This document shows positions 10,203 to 21,895 of a stretch of 64,000 nucleotides of DNA, piece after piece. A program made the position numbers and the translations under genes. Source of the stretch: Leuctra nigra (lineage: Eukaryota > Arthropoda > Insecta > Plecoptera > Leuctridae); assembly GCA_934045905.1 (NCBI GenBank), contig OW203762.1, positions 23,964,345 to 24,028,344 on the forward strand, read 5' to 3'. The first letter of the stretch is position 1. The number at the start of each line of letters is the position of its first letter. Under the pieces are notes generated by a model. That model was not told where the DNA came from. It did not search any database and saw nothing but the letters and a program-made list of their open reading frames with translations.

Positions 10203-10760
10203 CACATAACAAGGCTCCATTTATTGGAATATTAATAATATGTTGTAATTACTTTAGTCAAGGTTTTCAATGCTAAATCAGTATTTAAGTAACACATTTA
10301 CTTCGAGGCCATTCAAGGAATGTATAATTGGCGAGCGAAGTGAAAGACACATGAAAGCTAATACACATAACAAGGCTCCATTTATTGGAATATTAATGTG
10401 TTGTAATTACTTTGTAGTCCAGGTTTTCAATTCTAAATCAGTATTTAAGAATACACATTTTCTCCGAGGTCATTCAAGGAATATATAATTGGCGAGCAGA
10501 GTGGAAGACACATGAAACTAGTACACATAACAGGGCTCCATTTATTGGAATTGTGTTGTATTACCAAATGTATTACATACACAATTACTCCGAGGCCATT
10601 CAAGGAATGTATAATTGGCGAGCGGAGTGGAAGACACATAAAAGCTAGTACACATAACAAAGCTCCATTTATTGGAATATTAAAGTGATTCCTTTACCTA
10701 AATCACCCGGTATTTAAGCATACACATTTACTTCGAGGCCATTCAAGGAATGTAATTGGT
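10203..10760. repeat. Tandem repeat, four units of about 160, 160, 127 and 110 bp
   Basis: Units start at 10203, 10364, 10524 and 10651, each with CACATAACAAGGCTCCATTT or a close variant. They end with a block containing CATTCAAGGAATGTA. Units 3 and 4 are internally shortened. Open frames on both strands reflect the repetition and do not resemble a known protein. Confidence 0.8.
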
Positions 10761-10921
10761 TGTTGCATTGCTATGCCCATCAAGTTCTAATCAACATTTA
10801 AAATTCAGCTAAGAACTAAGTTGGATAACAAAAGTTTCGATCCCATCGGTCCAGCCGTTTGCGAGATATAACACCACTCCCGGTGTTAAAAATGGCGGTT
10901 GAAATAATACATATTTTGTAT

Positions 10922-11750
10922 CTAGTGGAGCGGTCGCTCCACCCAGCCAAGTCGTACTATACACTCACACTCACTCAACATACCGTAAATGCCTAATAAA
11001 CTGAGGAGCAGACCAAACACTTTTACTGTAAGCAACAACATGACATTTTCGGCCTACTGGATCTCAAAATTGGGAAATCTCACATTGTTGCGAAATAACT
11101 TAATTTCGAGCTATGGCCCACCTGACAACATATACCAAATTTGGGAACAATACGTTATGCCGTTTGGGTGCTAGAGGGCCGTGAAAACAGTGAAATTACA
11201 CCCCTTTTAAAAGCTATCTGATGATGATGATGATTCAGATATCAGGAAACGTTGCTATCACCGCCACAGCCTAAACGGCTGAACCGATCGATATGAAAAT
11301 TTTACCACATGTGCACTCTTGGCGTCTGATGATACCTTTGTTCTTATAAATTTTTTGTGCCGCCATTTTTAAACCGGAAGTGACGTTATATATCAAAAAC
11401 GGCTGGACCGATTAGAACGAAATTAGCGCCATTCGATTTAGAAGGTCATCTATAAGGAATACCAATAGTGAAAGAAGAAATGTTCTATAACCTAAACCGG
11501 AAATGACGTCATAAAAATGACAAATCTGACTAAAATCATCTCTTATCAATAACTACATATTCAGATGGCTTATAATGTTACATAACATTTATAGATACAA
11601 ATTTTAGGTGGCAGTGATGTCAACCGCCATTTTGAAAACCGGAAGTGATGCCGTAACTCGAGAACGGCTGGACCGATTGGAACGAAACTTTTGCTATACT
11701 TTGTAACATATTATTTATAGCATTAACACATATTATTTATAGCATTAACA
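10922..11750 (-). repeat. Inverted, diverged copy of the array's interspersed repeat
   Basis: Read on the minus strand this matches the repeat at about 8390-9041, including the ACTTCCGG / AAATGGCGG blocks and the terminal palindrome TGGAGCGGTCGCTCCA. Divergence is much greater than between array copies, so it is an independent insertion of the same family. Part of the block is repeated again near 11600-11700. Confidence 0.75.
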
Positions 11751-11865
11751 CAGGCACAACTTTTCTTAGCAACCAAATCACAAAATCTTATTTTTTAAAA
11801 GAATTATAATCTTTGGTGCCACAATATGTTACAAGTTGTAATAATAAACTGAAAAAAGGAGTGAT

Positions 11866-12228
11866 ATCCCCATAAAAAACACTCCGTGTAAAAATACCAG
11901 CCAAGTCTCTTAAATTAAAAAAAAATAGAAGAAATCTAAAAATTCAGCACTGAAAAGTAGTGATATCAAAAAATTGGCCAAGTCAAAACTTTTCAAAAAA
12001 TACTTGGCGCATCGTTTTTTTAGGACATGTGTAGATGAGTACATTTCATTTCCTGCCTACTTCTATACTATTTATATGCACGATGCGCCAAGTATTTTTT
12101 GAAAAGTTTTGACTTGGCCAATTTTTTGATATCACTACTTTTCAGTGCTGAATTTTTAGATTTCTTCTATTTTTTTTAATTCAAGAGACTTGGCTGGTAT
12201 TTTTACACGGAGTGTTTTTTATGGGGAT
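11866..12228. mobile_element. 363-bp foldback element (type 2)
   Basis: Arms of about 148 bp (11866-12013 and 12081-12228) are almost perfect inverted copies around a loop of about 67 bp. Ends are ATCCCCATAAAAAACACTCC and its complement. The inner arm bases are TACTTGGCGCATCG and CGATGCGCCAAGTA, which share CTTGGCGCAT with the type 1 foldback. It abuts the left edge of copy 2b (about 12247), so it may mark a rearrangement breakpoint. No coding potential. Confidence 0.82.
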
Positions 12229-13796
12229 TAATATTTACATAAAATCTAATATTTCATTAAAAGCCTTCTGAATATATATTTATAGGTTTTTATATAAAGG
12301 GGAAGTGAAATTAAGCAGATTTCGCAAAACTATTACGTCATTTCCGGTTTCAGTAATTAGATAACTTTTGTTTCACTATTAATATTTCATATAGAGGACA
12401 GTCTGAACCGATTGGCGCAAATTTCGTTCCGATCGGTCAAGCCGTTTTTGAGATATGACGTCACTTCCGGTTTCAAAATGGCGGCACAAAAAATTCATAA
12501 GGGCAAGGTATCATCAGGCAGACGAGCTTTATATGTGGTGAAAATTTCGGGTCAATCGACCCTGCCGTTTAGCCTGTGTCGGAGACCGCGGAATTATTGG
12601 AAGATGAATTATAATCATAATCATTATCTGAAAGCCGTACAATTTCACGATTTTCACTGTCCTCCAGCTCGCAAACTGCATAACGTATTATTGCCAAACT
12701 TGGAATATATGGTAGGGTGGGCCATAGCTCTAAATTAAAATATTTCGCAACAATGTGAGATTTCCCATTTTTAAGATCCAGTAGGCCGAAAATGCCACTT
12801 TGATGCTTACAGTAAAAGTGGGTTGCTCCAGCCTTTTTAAATGAGAGTGTGCGCGCGCCGTACGACTTGGCTGGCGTGGAGCGACCGCTCCACTAGATCG
12901 TTTATTGAGTGGATCGTGTTTGGTGGGAGATGTTGCGCGTATCCGTGCTCGCTCATCAACGCGTTACACTGAGCGTTTTTTGCCGTTTTCATACTATTTG
13001 TGCCTTTAATTTCAGACTCATGGAACTTCGTCCCTGGCGGTTGTCCGCTTCCATAAGGGCCATTAGCTCCATACAGCATCTTGACTCAATAGCCGTGCAC
13101 TGGAATATTGAATGTGTTTATGCACAGAGTGGGAATTACTTTTTAAAGTCCCTCTAATGATATTTTATTATTTATTTTTATTTCATACATCATTTTATTC
13201 CTATCACACAGTATACATGAAAAACGATCAAAGAACAATTCCCTCATTCCCTCAATTTGGTTAGTCATAAATTGAAAGTCCTGTGCTCCACTTCAATTGG
13301 ATTAGGAGACAAATGTGAAATAAATACTAATTATATTCCGTAATTTTATTGCGGATTTATATCCGTAAATACTGGATAGTATTTAAAAAATGGGCTAAAA
13401 ATTTATAATTTGCAACTGTTGACATGATCTTTATTAATCTCCTGAAACTCTGGGGAATCCTTTCTCTATGGTATAAGCTGTCTCAAGTTCACAAATCTAA
13501 ATGTAGGAGAAAATAAATTAAGATAATCTGGAGAGACATTAAGAGATTCCATAAGTTTATCTACGGAAAACTAAATAGGCTGGATATGTAATTAAAGATC
13601 ATTGATGTACTTAGTGAATTATCTTGATTTTCACTTGTATTGTTTTTTGTTGTTGATCGCAATAAAATGAGTGTCATCATCAATGCATTTCTTTAAACCG
13701 AAACCCTTGCGACATATCAAACATATAATGTCACTAATCACTCGTCTAATCCACTAATTTTGATGATAATACCATAACCAAATGTTACAATTTTAA

Positions 13797-13951
13797 GGCC
13801 CGGTATTACCAAAGTTAAATTTGCTGGATTAACTAACTTTTGGATTAAATTCAACTGTTTTACTCATTTTGAGGTATCTGATTGGCTGTGCCGCCAATTT
13901 AGTCCAATATTTAGTTAATCCGGCTCAGATTAACTTTGGTAATACCGGCCC
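13797..13951. mobile_element. PIF/Harbinger-like MITE, copy 2
   Basis: Same element and TAA flanks as at 1218-1372. The left end here reads GGTATTACC, which pairs perfectly with the right end, whereas copies 1 and 3 have GGTATTAAC. Confidence 0.7.
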
Positions 13952-14087
13952 TAAGGACATTTTATTCTACAAAAGGTAATCGTGAAATATTTGAAAAATG
14001 TATACTAAATTTTCATCCCTGCCTTCTTGATACTTCAGTTCCAAGGCATGTAAATACACTCTTTGATACAGTATTAACGATTTGATA

Positions 14088-14355
14088 CAAATTATAAAAA
14101 TTAAAAACGACTTTAAAAATAAATTTAAAATCGAAATTAAAAAAATTAAAAATAAAGCTTGGCGCATTAAATTTGCACCGACCATGTAGACTTCTTCTAT
14201 CTTCTTCCTACTTTCTGTCTTTCTTCGGCTCCTTTATTGTCATCTTCTTTCTTATGTTGCCTTCTTCTTGACACAATGCGCCAAGCTTTATTTTTAATTT
14301 TTTTAATTTCGATTTTAAATTTATTTTTTAATTCGTTTTTAATTTTTATAATTTG
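14088..14355. mobile_element. 268-bp foldback element (type 1), copy 2
   Basis: Same structure as at 1513-1780, with the apical CTTGGCGCAT / ATGCGCCAAG pair retained. Confidence 0.75.
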
Positions 14356-14834
14356 TTAAAGTTTACAATTATGGTTCACTTAGATTGTATTCTTCAAATT
14401 TGGACACACCGTTAGGTTTATAGTGTTTTGCTTGGCGGCAGTAACTGGGCGAAATGATTTCACGAATTTTAAGTGCGAAAATGTTTAAACAATATATTAT
14501 TGCTTGGCCCTTCTTTTAGATCTCAATTGTTTTAAGTGGGAAGGTGCTTGGCAGTTTTTTTACAAGTTTTTGTTTTTGTACAATCAACGTTTCATGAATT
14601 TTCTAATTTTCGAACAAACTCTTCTGACATCGATTTAAGCTCATAAAATAACGATAATACACGCTAACTTTAACATAGGACTTCAGTTGCCTACCACTTT
14701 AAACGCACTGTGTGTTCGTACAAGTATCCTATGTTTTAGCATGGGTCGTCATTTAACCTTTAACATTTTAAAGTTAGCGTGTAGAAGGGGTTATTGTCCA
14801 CTGTTGAATCAACAAGTTGAATTGTTTAAAAAAT

Positions 14835-14931
14835 TTCAAATGCAGTAGTGTGATCCTAATATCTTTTATGTTATTATCCATTGTTGAATAACATAAATAG
14901 ATATTAGGATCACACTAGGTACTGCATTTGA
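14835..14931. repeat. 98-bp near-perfect hairpin, copy 2
   Basis: Same hairpin as at 2243-2340, with small differences at the right foot. Confidence 0.65.
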
Positions 14932-15529
14932 TTTTTTTTTATTGACTCTGCTTCCTAATAAAAATCATACAGTTTTTAACAATAACAATCAACAATAGGT
15001 ACCGTAAAACAGTCTAACAAACAGGGACTTGTGTACCTAGATATCAAACTGCACAAGAATATTTATTATAAAGCAGAGCCATAGAGATAATATTTAAAAT
15101 GGCATATTAGGCTTAAAAAAAATTGCAAAATTTAAGATTATATTGTTGGTCTTGATCACCATGCAAAATTTGAACCTAATCGAAACACTTTGATTTTCGG
15201 CCATTGAAGATTAAACCAATTTAAACCAATTGGACGATTTGGCTGAAACATTGAAAGGTTCGTGACAATATAGGTCCCAATGACTTGGCAATACTATTTC
15301 GAATTGATCGGACCAACCAATCGGAAGTTAATTTTTCTAAAATTTGAACCAATCAACGGATTTAAAAAAAAAATTGGATCTGCAACGCCTAGAGATGGTC
15401 CGTACGTGTGTGCAAAATTTCAGATCGATTGAAGAAAAGATGTGACCTGTATATCGCCAGTAACATAATTTAAAAAAATGCCAGTGCCAGAGGGCAGTAT
15501 AAAATAAAATCGCTCAATAAAAAAAGAGT

Positions 15530-15600
15530 TGCATCGGCCGGGAATCGAACCCGGATCGCCCGCGTGGCAGGCGAGCATTCTACCATTGAACCACCGATGC
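15530..15600 (-). tRNA. tRNA-Gly (anticodon GCC), copy 2
   Basis: The 71-nt sequence is identical to the genes at 2945 and 25380, with anticodon GCC, an intact B box and a seven-T terminator at 15519-15525. Its upstream flank (higher coordinates) changes about 70 bp before the gene because of the inversion/deletion starting near 15677. Any upstream expression signal may therefore differ from the other copies. Confidence 0.96.
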
Positions 15601-15684
15601 TGATGAAAATTACGTCGTTTTTATAAAACATAGATCGTCTCGATTGATATGCGCTTACTTTGCGGAACTGAGTGGAAACAAGAG

Positions 15685-15750
15685 TGTAAACAAGCTCGAC
15701 TTTAGGGTGACGGAAATTACTGAAAAACTTAAAACGATCGAAGTACTCGA
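15685..15750 (-). repeat. 66-bp micro-inversion within copy 2
   Basis: These bases are the reverse complement of about 3225-3285 in copy 1 and 25660-25720 in copy 3, from the GTAAACAAGCTCGACTT end to the AAGTACTCGA end. The adjoining parts of the unit are missing on both sides, so inversion and deletion happened together or in sequence. Confidence 0.8.
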
Positions 15751-16139
15751 TATAGTTTGTTATAGTTTGTTGTTTGTTCCGTGTTTACTTAGCACATATT
15801 TTTAAGTCTTTGAAATTTTTGATTGTAATATAATTTTTTATGATATTGTTGCGTATTTGTTTTGTATAAATAACTCATTTACGTATGATTTCGGATTTAG
15901 AACTTAGATTCGCTTAGATTCGTTCATACCATCTACAGTTGTAGCTTTCAATATTCCAAGTAGGTATTAAATTGGAAAATGCCACTATCCAACAGATCCA
16001 TTTTTATTTCGTTATTGTTTCAGTTTGTTTTCAAATGTTTTGATATGACATTTGGTTAATCACGATATTTAGAAATAGATTAAATATAGTATCGTTTGTT
16101 TGTTAGTTTCATATTAATTAAAGTATTGTATACACTTGT

Positions 16140-16869
16140 GCATTGGGTTATGTGCACCTTCCACAGCCATTGACATTGAGCATTGGGTTATGTGCACCTT
16201 CCACAGCCATTGACGTTGAGCATTGAGTAATGTGCACCTTCCACAGCCATTGACATTGAGCATTGAGTTATGTGCACCTTCCACAGCCATTGACATTGAG
16301 CATTGGGTTATGTGCACCTTCCACAGCCATTGACATTGTGCATTGGGTTATGTGCACCTTCCACAGCCATTGACATTAAGCATTGGGTTATGTGCACCTT
16401 CCACAGCCATTGACATTGAGCATTGAGTTATGTGCACCATCCACAGCCAATGACATTGAGCATTGGGTTATGTGCACCTTCCACAGCTATTGACATTGTG
16501 TATTGGGTTATGTGCACCTTCCACAGCCATTGACATTGAGCATTGGGTTATGTGCACCTTCCACAGCCATTGACATTGAGCATTAGGTTATGTGCACCTT
16601 CCACAGCCATTGACATTGAGCATTGAGTTATGTGCACCTTCCACAGCCATTGACATTGAGCATTGAGTTATGTGCACCTTCCACAGCCATTGACATTGAG
16701 CATTGAGTTATGTGCACCTTCCACAGCCATTGACATTGTGTATTGGGTTATGTGCACCTTCCACAGCCATTGACATTGAGCATTGGGTTATGTGCACCTT
16801 CCACAGCCATTGACATTGAGCATTGGGTTATGTGCACCTTCCACAGCCATTGACATTGAGCATTGAGTT
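16140..16869. repeat. 40-bp minisatellite, about 18 units
   Basis: Same unit as at 5951-6918, with about 18 units over 730 bp. Variants are distributed differently from the first array. The 67-residue minus-strand open frame here is a by-product of the repetition. Confidence 0.95.
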
Positions 16870-17155
16870 GCTTTTGAGATCGGTAGTTCCGTGAGGCTCA
16901 AGTCAATTGTAAGAATCAGTCAGTTCGTCAACATAAAAGTTGTTCTATCTCCAACTTGATCAGCTCATGTGTTACATGGCGAGGATCTCTTGTATTATAT
17001 GAGATATAATATAAGATATTATTTAAACTTAAGACAATATTGGTTGTTGCAATGACTTGGCAATATTTCAAATTGATCGGACCAACCGATCAATGATTTA
17101 AATTTGAATCAATCAACGGATTTCAAAAAAATAGGGTCTGCAACACCCAGAGGTA

Positions 17156-18133
17156 GTCTGCATATGTGTCAAAATATCAGCTCGATCGAAGAAATAATGT
17201 AACCTTATAGCGATGGATGTCGATGGATTGATGTCTGTGACGATGGAAAGTTGCAATGAAAATCAGTAATGATGTAGTTAATCTTTTAGTGAGTGGGTCG
17301 TGTTCGGTTTCAGATGTTGCGCGTATCCGTACTCGCTCATCAACGCGTTACACTTAGCGTTTTCCAAGTTGTAAATCTGTTTCAGTTGTATGTAAAATGT
17401 ATGTAATAGTTTAAAAATGTATGGCCAAAGAGAAAGGAATCAATTTCTGGATCCTCTAAATTACAGAAAACTTACTAACTAAACATCCGCGACAGAACCC
17501 ATGTCATCAAACCAAACCGAACTAATAAACCTACACATCCACCCACATTCTCCCATCAAAGCCCAAATTCTAATATCCCTTATCCCTTCCATAGCTAGAA
17601 TAAAACTTGTCTGTAATCTGTAAATCTGTTCTTATATGCTTGTAAAAAATATGTACAAATGTATGGCCAAAGGGAAACATTTTCCTAAAAGCCTCAAAAC
17701 GTCAAAACTACAATAAACTGAATCTAACTTTAGAGGTTGTTGAGAGCCACAAGGCTTTCTACTCCCTGTATTAGATTCAAAATTGCAAAATACTTTAGAG
17801 TAAAACTTACTAACAATATTCATACCAGTTATTCATGATCGACAGCAATCATGCCCATAAATTATAAAATATAGGTACAAGTTAATCTGATTAATTATCA
17901 ATACAATTTTTCAAATATGCACAAGTAAACTGCATTTGAATAACCTTGATACTTTGTCACCTGCACTAATGATTAATTCAACCAACGTTAATAAAGAAGA
18001 TATTTCCATAAAAATAATCACATAGTTTGTATAGAAAAAAATTCATGTCTTATAAACCGTCTGAAATTTCCTTGTAAATCCTGCCCCCCTCCTTGCCTCT
18101 CCTCCTCCATATCATGCCTATAAGAGCAACACG
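17156..18133. other. Upstream flank of the lectin gene
   Basis: AT-rich DNA containing one copy of the recurrent 20-nt motif at 17332 and two loosely similar stretches with AATGTATGGCCAAAG (about 17418 and 17660). No gene or convincing core promoter is recognised. This region has no counterpart in copy 1, where it was lost with the lectin. Confidence 0.6.
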
Positions 18134-18319
18134 ATGTCATTGTCAACATTCAGCAGTGTAACAATGATCTTCCCGAAGTCTCTGGTGTTAGTGCTGAGCT
18201 ATGTTTCTTTGGTTCGAAGCCAGGCTGGGTCGGAGGTGCAAGTTGCTGCACAGAGACCAGCTGGAGTGTCTGTCACAGTTAGTGGCTCACGCAATCAAAC
18301 AGGACAGTGGGTGGCTCAG
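18134..18319 (+). CDS. Lectin exon 1 (signal peptide)
   Basis: It encodes 62 residues and ends CAG|GTGAGA in phase 0. A second in-frame ATG at 18164 begins directly at the hydrophobic signal sequence and may be the true start. The first ATG would add ten polar residues before it. The exon itself is intact. Confidence 0.75.
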
Positions 18320-18415
18320 GTGAGATTTCACGCAATATATTAGAGACATAATATCTAATCTCGTATCTATTAAATCTGTTGCTAAGGATCTAATGCCTGT
18401 CATCTGTCTCTACAG

Positions 18416-18539
18416 GTAATTGTGCATCTCACAGATGATAAGAAATCTCCGTCATCTGCGTGGTCAGTCGAAGTTGAACCCAGCACTTCGAGTTGCAGTG
18501 AATCAAAATCAACTCATGACGTCAAACTCTTGATGACTC
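18416..18539 (+). CDS. Lectin exon 2
   Basis: The acceptor TCTCTACAG precedes VIVHLTDDKKSP and the exon ends ACTC|GTAAGT in phase 1. It codes for the low-conservation linker before the lectin domain. It contains two Cys-poor serine/threonine-rich stretches and no recognised motif. The frame is intact. Confidence 0.7.
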
Positions 18540-20321
18540 GTAAGTTGACTCATGAGTTGCATTTCCTTGTTTATGTTGGATTTTCAACACAAACAAGTAA
18601 AACGCTCAAAATAAACGCGTTGAAGAATGAGCATGGGTGACAATCATAGGGAATGAGTCCGTTGATTGCAAAATTAAGTGTTGAATTTTGTAAGAAAGAA
18701 AATAGAAGCATATAGAAGTGCACAATTAAATTGCAGCAATACAAAATTTCATACACTCTTTACCTGCTACAAAATAATCTCATAAGAGTATATTAGAGGT
18801 ACGATAACAGAAATGGCATTAGACACTAATGTTTTTCTAACTAGGAAAACGCTCAGTGTACCGCGTTGATGAGCGAGCACGGGTACGTGCAAATTCTCGA
18901 ACCGGAAATGCGTACACACCGCAAAGAAAACATATAGGTACATCCATATTTAATTGAAATATGATCACTCCATCAACATAAAAGTATGCTTTTCATCGAA
19001 ACTTGAAAATAGCATCTAAGCACCCTGGTACATAATATCAATTCAGATTCAATTCAAGTGGCGCTGGAAAACATTCATTTCGATACTTCATATCTGACAG
19101 CTATTAAAAATGTCAATATGTTCATACGTTCTTAACTGATTGGGATGAAAATTTGTAAAATAAGAGGCAATGTTGGTCCATGACGACCATGCAAAATATG
19201 AGTTGGATCAGATATATCAGACCTAAAAAAGAGTGGTGTGGCTACAAGCCATTATAAATTAAGCTTTACAAATGTCTATTACTCTTAAAGTTCATTATAG
19301 ATTTTACAGATTTGTCAAAAAATAGGTAGGTACTTATAAAATGCTATAAAAGGATGGGAGACGTCTTCTAGCTTCACCCCGAGACCCTCGAGAAGGGGAC
19401 AGAGACGGCCAGGAGTGTCAGATAAGACCACTGTATAATTATTATATTTTGTCAATCACTCTTGACTGTAATTGTAAGTTATCTATAATACAACTTAACG
19501 TTCGTCACCCTTAACTAATGACTTGTGATAATTAATTAGACAACAGCTAACCCATTCCCCAAGATGACCATGATCTCGGGTTGCGACATTTCGTCGTAAC
19601 AAAAGTGACAAAATGCAACAAAATGACAATGCAAATTCTGGTGATGATCGGTCAAACGATTGCAATTATATTGACACATAGAGTTTCTTTCATCCCCATT
19701 GCCAAGCACAGCATCAAGTACGCATCAAGTTTCCGATGCAACCAATGGATCAATCATGCTGAAAATCATTTTGACCATAAAGAGAATAGTATTAGGTATA
19801 AGTTTTGTGAAAAAATTGGCCTGATCCATTACTTCGTTTGGCAGGAGACGCCAAATGCACAAATAAACACACACAAAAAACAGAGATTCCAGCCATAAGT
19901 TTCAAGTGGAGACGCTCGCTACGCTCGCTCAATAATCTCTTATTGCACTCTCACGATCAGTTTGTTTTTTCCTGCACTGCCCAGGTCACACCAAACAACC
20001 AATCTATCTGTGTTCCTAATGCAATACCAGTGGTCAAGTAAATAGTTTCAAGAAAAATCCTCTAATTGATTGAAAAATTGTAATAAACGGTCTGATAGAG
20101 TTTTAATTTTGCATGGCCAATGCGACAAGATTTTAGCAGATTACACCTGCAGCATCAAGAATTATTGGCATTTTAATCATCATTTGAAATATTTGTCTTT
20201 TTGATTTATCTTGAATGTATGTAATAAATGACCACATGCAGATGAGGATAATCTTTCAGCTGCTCAACGATATAAGTGCTCACTTATCAACGCGTTACAT
20301 AACTCGAGTGTTTTCCTTCAG

Positions 20322-20589
20322 CTCCAGCGACATTGACAGTACCTGCTGGCTACGAACTCATCCCAGGCCTGGGATTCTACAAGCATCATAACGACACAGC
20401 AACATGGCCGTCTGCTAAAACAATCTGCCAGGGAGAGGGAGGGCACCTGGTGATATTAAACTCAGAGGCGGAATCAGCGGCGATGGTGAAGATCATGACA
20501 GTAAAACGTCCAGACATTGTTCATTGGGTCGGACCGGGTCGGACTAAGAGAGTCGGAGACAACGGAGGGACAATACTTCACTGTTTTCG
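20322..20589 (+). pseudogene. Lectin exon 3 with 10-bp frameshifting duplication
   Basis: It starts after TTTTCCTTCAG in phase 1 and ends TTCG|GTAATA. The first part reads in one frame through NSEAESAAMVKIM and HWVG. The last part (ESETTEGQYFTVFG) reads in the +1 frame. The switch coincides with GGGTCGGACC directly followed by GGGTCGGACT. The 268-nt length is one more than phase compatibility allows, as a 10-bp gain predicts. Confidence 0.85.
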
Positions 20590-20795
20590 GTAATATATAA
20601 GTCATTCTAAAGTCAGTTGGACTTATATAATCACACCAGATCCGTTCAATAATGTTATTTATATTTTCTTTCAATTGTTGTATTTATAATTACGTAATTT
20701 GAAAACACAAATTAGTATTACTAAGATCATGGAATAATCATATACTACATGTGAGGAAACGAGTTTATTTTCGAATTATAATCATTCTTGTGCAG

Positions 20796-20962
20796 GAGAG
20801 CCGATGGCTACTACTGGATTTACGCGTTGGCACAAGGGACAACCTGACAACCCCTCATCCCTTGGCGATTGAATATGGATTCACCAACATACAGGAGGCT
20901 TGGGTGATTGGGTTTCCACAGGCTTTACTCCATTCATTTGTGAACTACAAGCTACCTGTTGA
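20796..20962 (+). pseudogene. Lectin exon 4 with premature TGA
   Basis: It starts after TTGTGCAG with EPMATTGFTRWHKGQPDN in the frame set by the donor phase. TGA at 20870-20872 interrupts before IWIHQHTGGLGDW and PFICE. The natural stop is TGA at 20960-20962. The last 20 nt are also the left edge of copy 3 and of the scar at 7205. Confidence 0.85.
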
Positions 20963-21694
20963 GCTGAGTGGCACACAAGTATAATACAAATACAACAATG
21001 TCAACTATCTTAAATAAAATGTAAATGATATGTGTGATTTTCCTGCCAAGATAGGTACTAACATTTTTTACAGCTATACAAATTAACAACTTTCAGAGAG
21101 AAACGAGGCAGACTTTTGCAAGTTACAGTGTTGAGTTATGGAGGACGGGTATAAATTGTAACAAACCGTCACCACTGTCTTGGCACCTTGTTTTAATCAT
21201 TTTAAAAACTGTACAAATCCTTAAATTCCTCCCAGGACGACAGTGGGATCGCTCTGGCTCTATTTTATGAACATGATCCTGTGAGTTGTTTGAAATTTAA
21301 ACTTGGAACCGTTTGACCGATCAACTTCAAATTTTGCATGTTCATCGTGGCCAACATTGGTAATTTTCAGACTAATCTGTCGTTAACTTCTAAAGATAGT
21401 TTGTATTTACGGATATTTAATGCGGGTTGAAAATATCTGTAAATTTTCTTGAAGGAAATGTCAGATAATTTAATTTATTACATTCTTTCGAAAAATTTTA
21501 AGATGCAGACCTATATTTTTTAATAGACTCTATTTGACGACTGAATATTTGGTCTTGGGGCCTCCACTATTGAGAAAAAAATAGAGTCCGAGAAACTTAA
21601 AAATATCGACTTGCACTGCAGGAATGTAGTAGCTTATGTTTTAAGAAATTTTAAGGTGCTAGCGTTTGTAGTAGGGATGGAGCGAACTTGGATT

Positions 21695-21895
21695 TTGATA
21701 TCGACTATCGATATCATTTATATATCGATATATATCGTTATATCGATATATTGAAATAGTGAAATATCGAAATATTGATAAATTGAAATATTGAATAATC
21801 GATATATCGATATATTGAAATATCGAAATATCGAAATATTGATATGGAAATAATATTTAGATCTATAGGTATGGAAATATTGATATATCGTATGA
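21695..21895. repeat. ATCGATAT/ATTGAAAT simple tandem tract, copy 3
   Basis: Counterpart of 7950-8165, shorter by about 40 bp through loss of internal repeats. Confidence 0.75.

Larger units (their letters stand above)
12247..17155. repeat. Segmental duplication, copy 2, second part
   Basis: It matches 22110-25510 of copy 3 and then, after a small inversion at 15685-15750, matches 5163-7204 of copy 1. It carries the full set: interspersed repeat, MITE, foldback, hairpin, tRNA-Gly and minisatellite. It lacks the region corresponding to 3130-4710 of copy 1. Confidence 0.88.
18134..20962 (+). pseudogene. C-type lectin (hemolymph LPS-binding-protein-like), disabled
   Basis: Four exons are seen: 18134-18319, 18416-18539, 20322-20589 and 20796-20962. 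All have GT/AG borders and compatible phases (0, 1, 1). A hydrophobic signal peptide (MIFPKSLVLVLSYVSLVRSQ) precedes an N-terminal region and one C-type lectin domain with the insect motif VPAGYELIPGLGFYK, AKTICQGEGGHL, a QPD sugar-site motif in WHKGQPDN, and a final PFICE. Family members are secreted pattern-recognition proteins that bind bacterial glycans. Two lesions break it. A 10-bp direct duplication (about 20526-20545) shifts the frame in exon 3. A TGA at 20870-20872 stands where the second conserved Cys is expected. The third Cys is Ser and the WND motif is degraded. It is probably a pseudogene, or a null allele if the assembly is right. Confidence 0.85.

Noticed and set aside
16114..16317. 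67-residue repetitive protein frame
   Set aside because: Product of the 40-bp minisatellite; the unit is not a multiple of three and the frame is not kept in the other array.
20870..20872. TGA in the lectin as a selenocysteine codon
   Set aside because: It falls at a Cys position, but the partner Cys is also missing, the same gene has a frameshift, and I see no SECIS-like hairpin in the 3' flank. A nonsense change is simpler.
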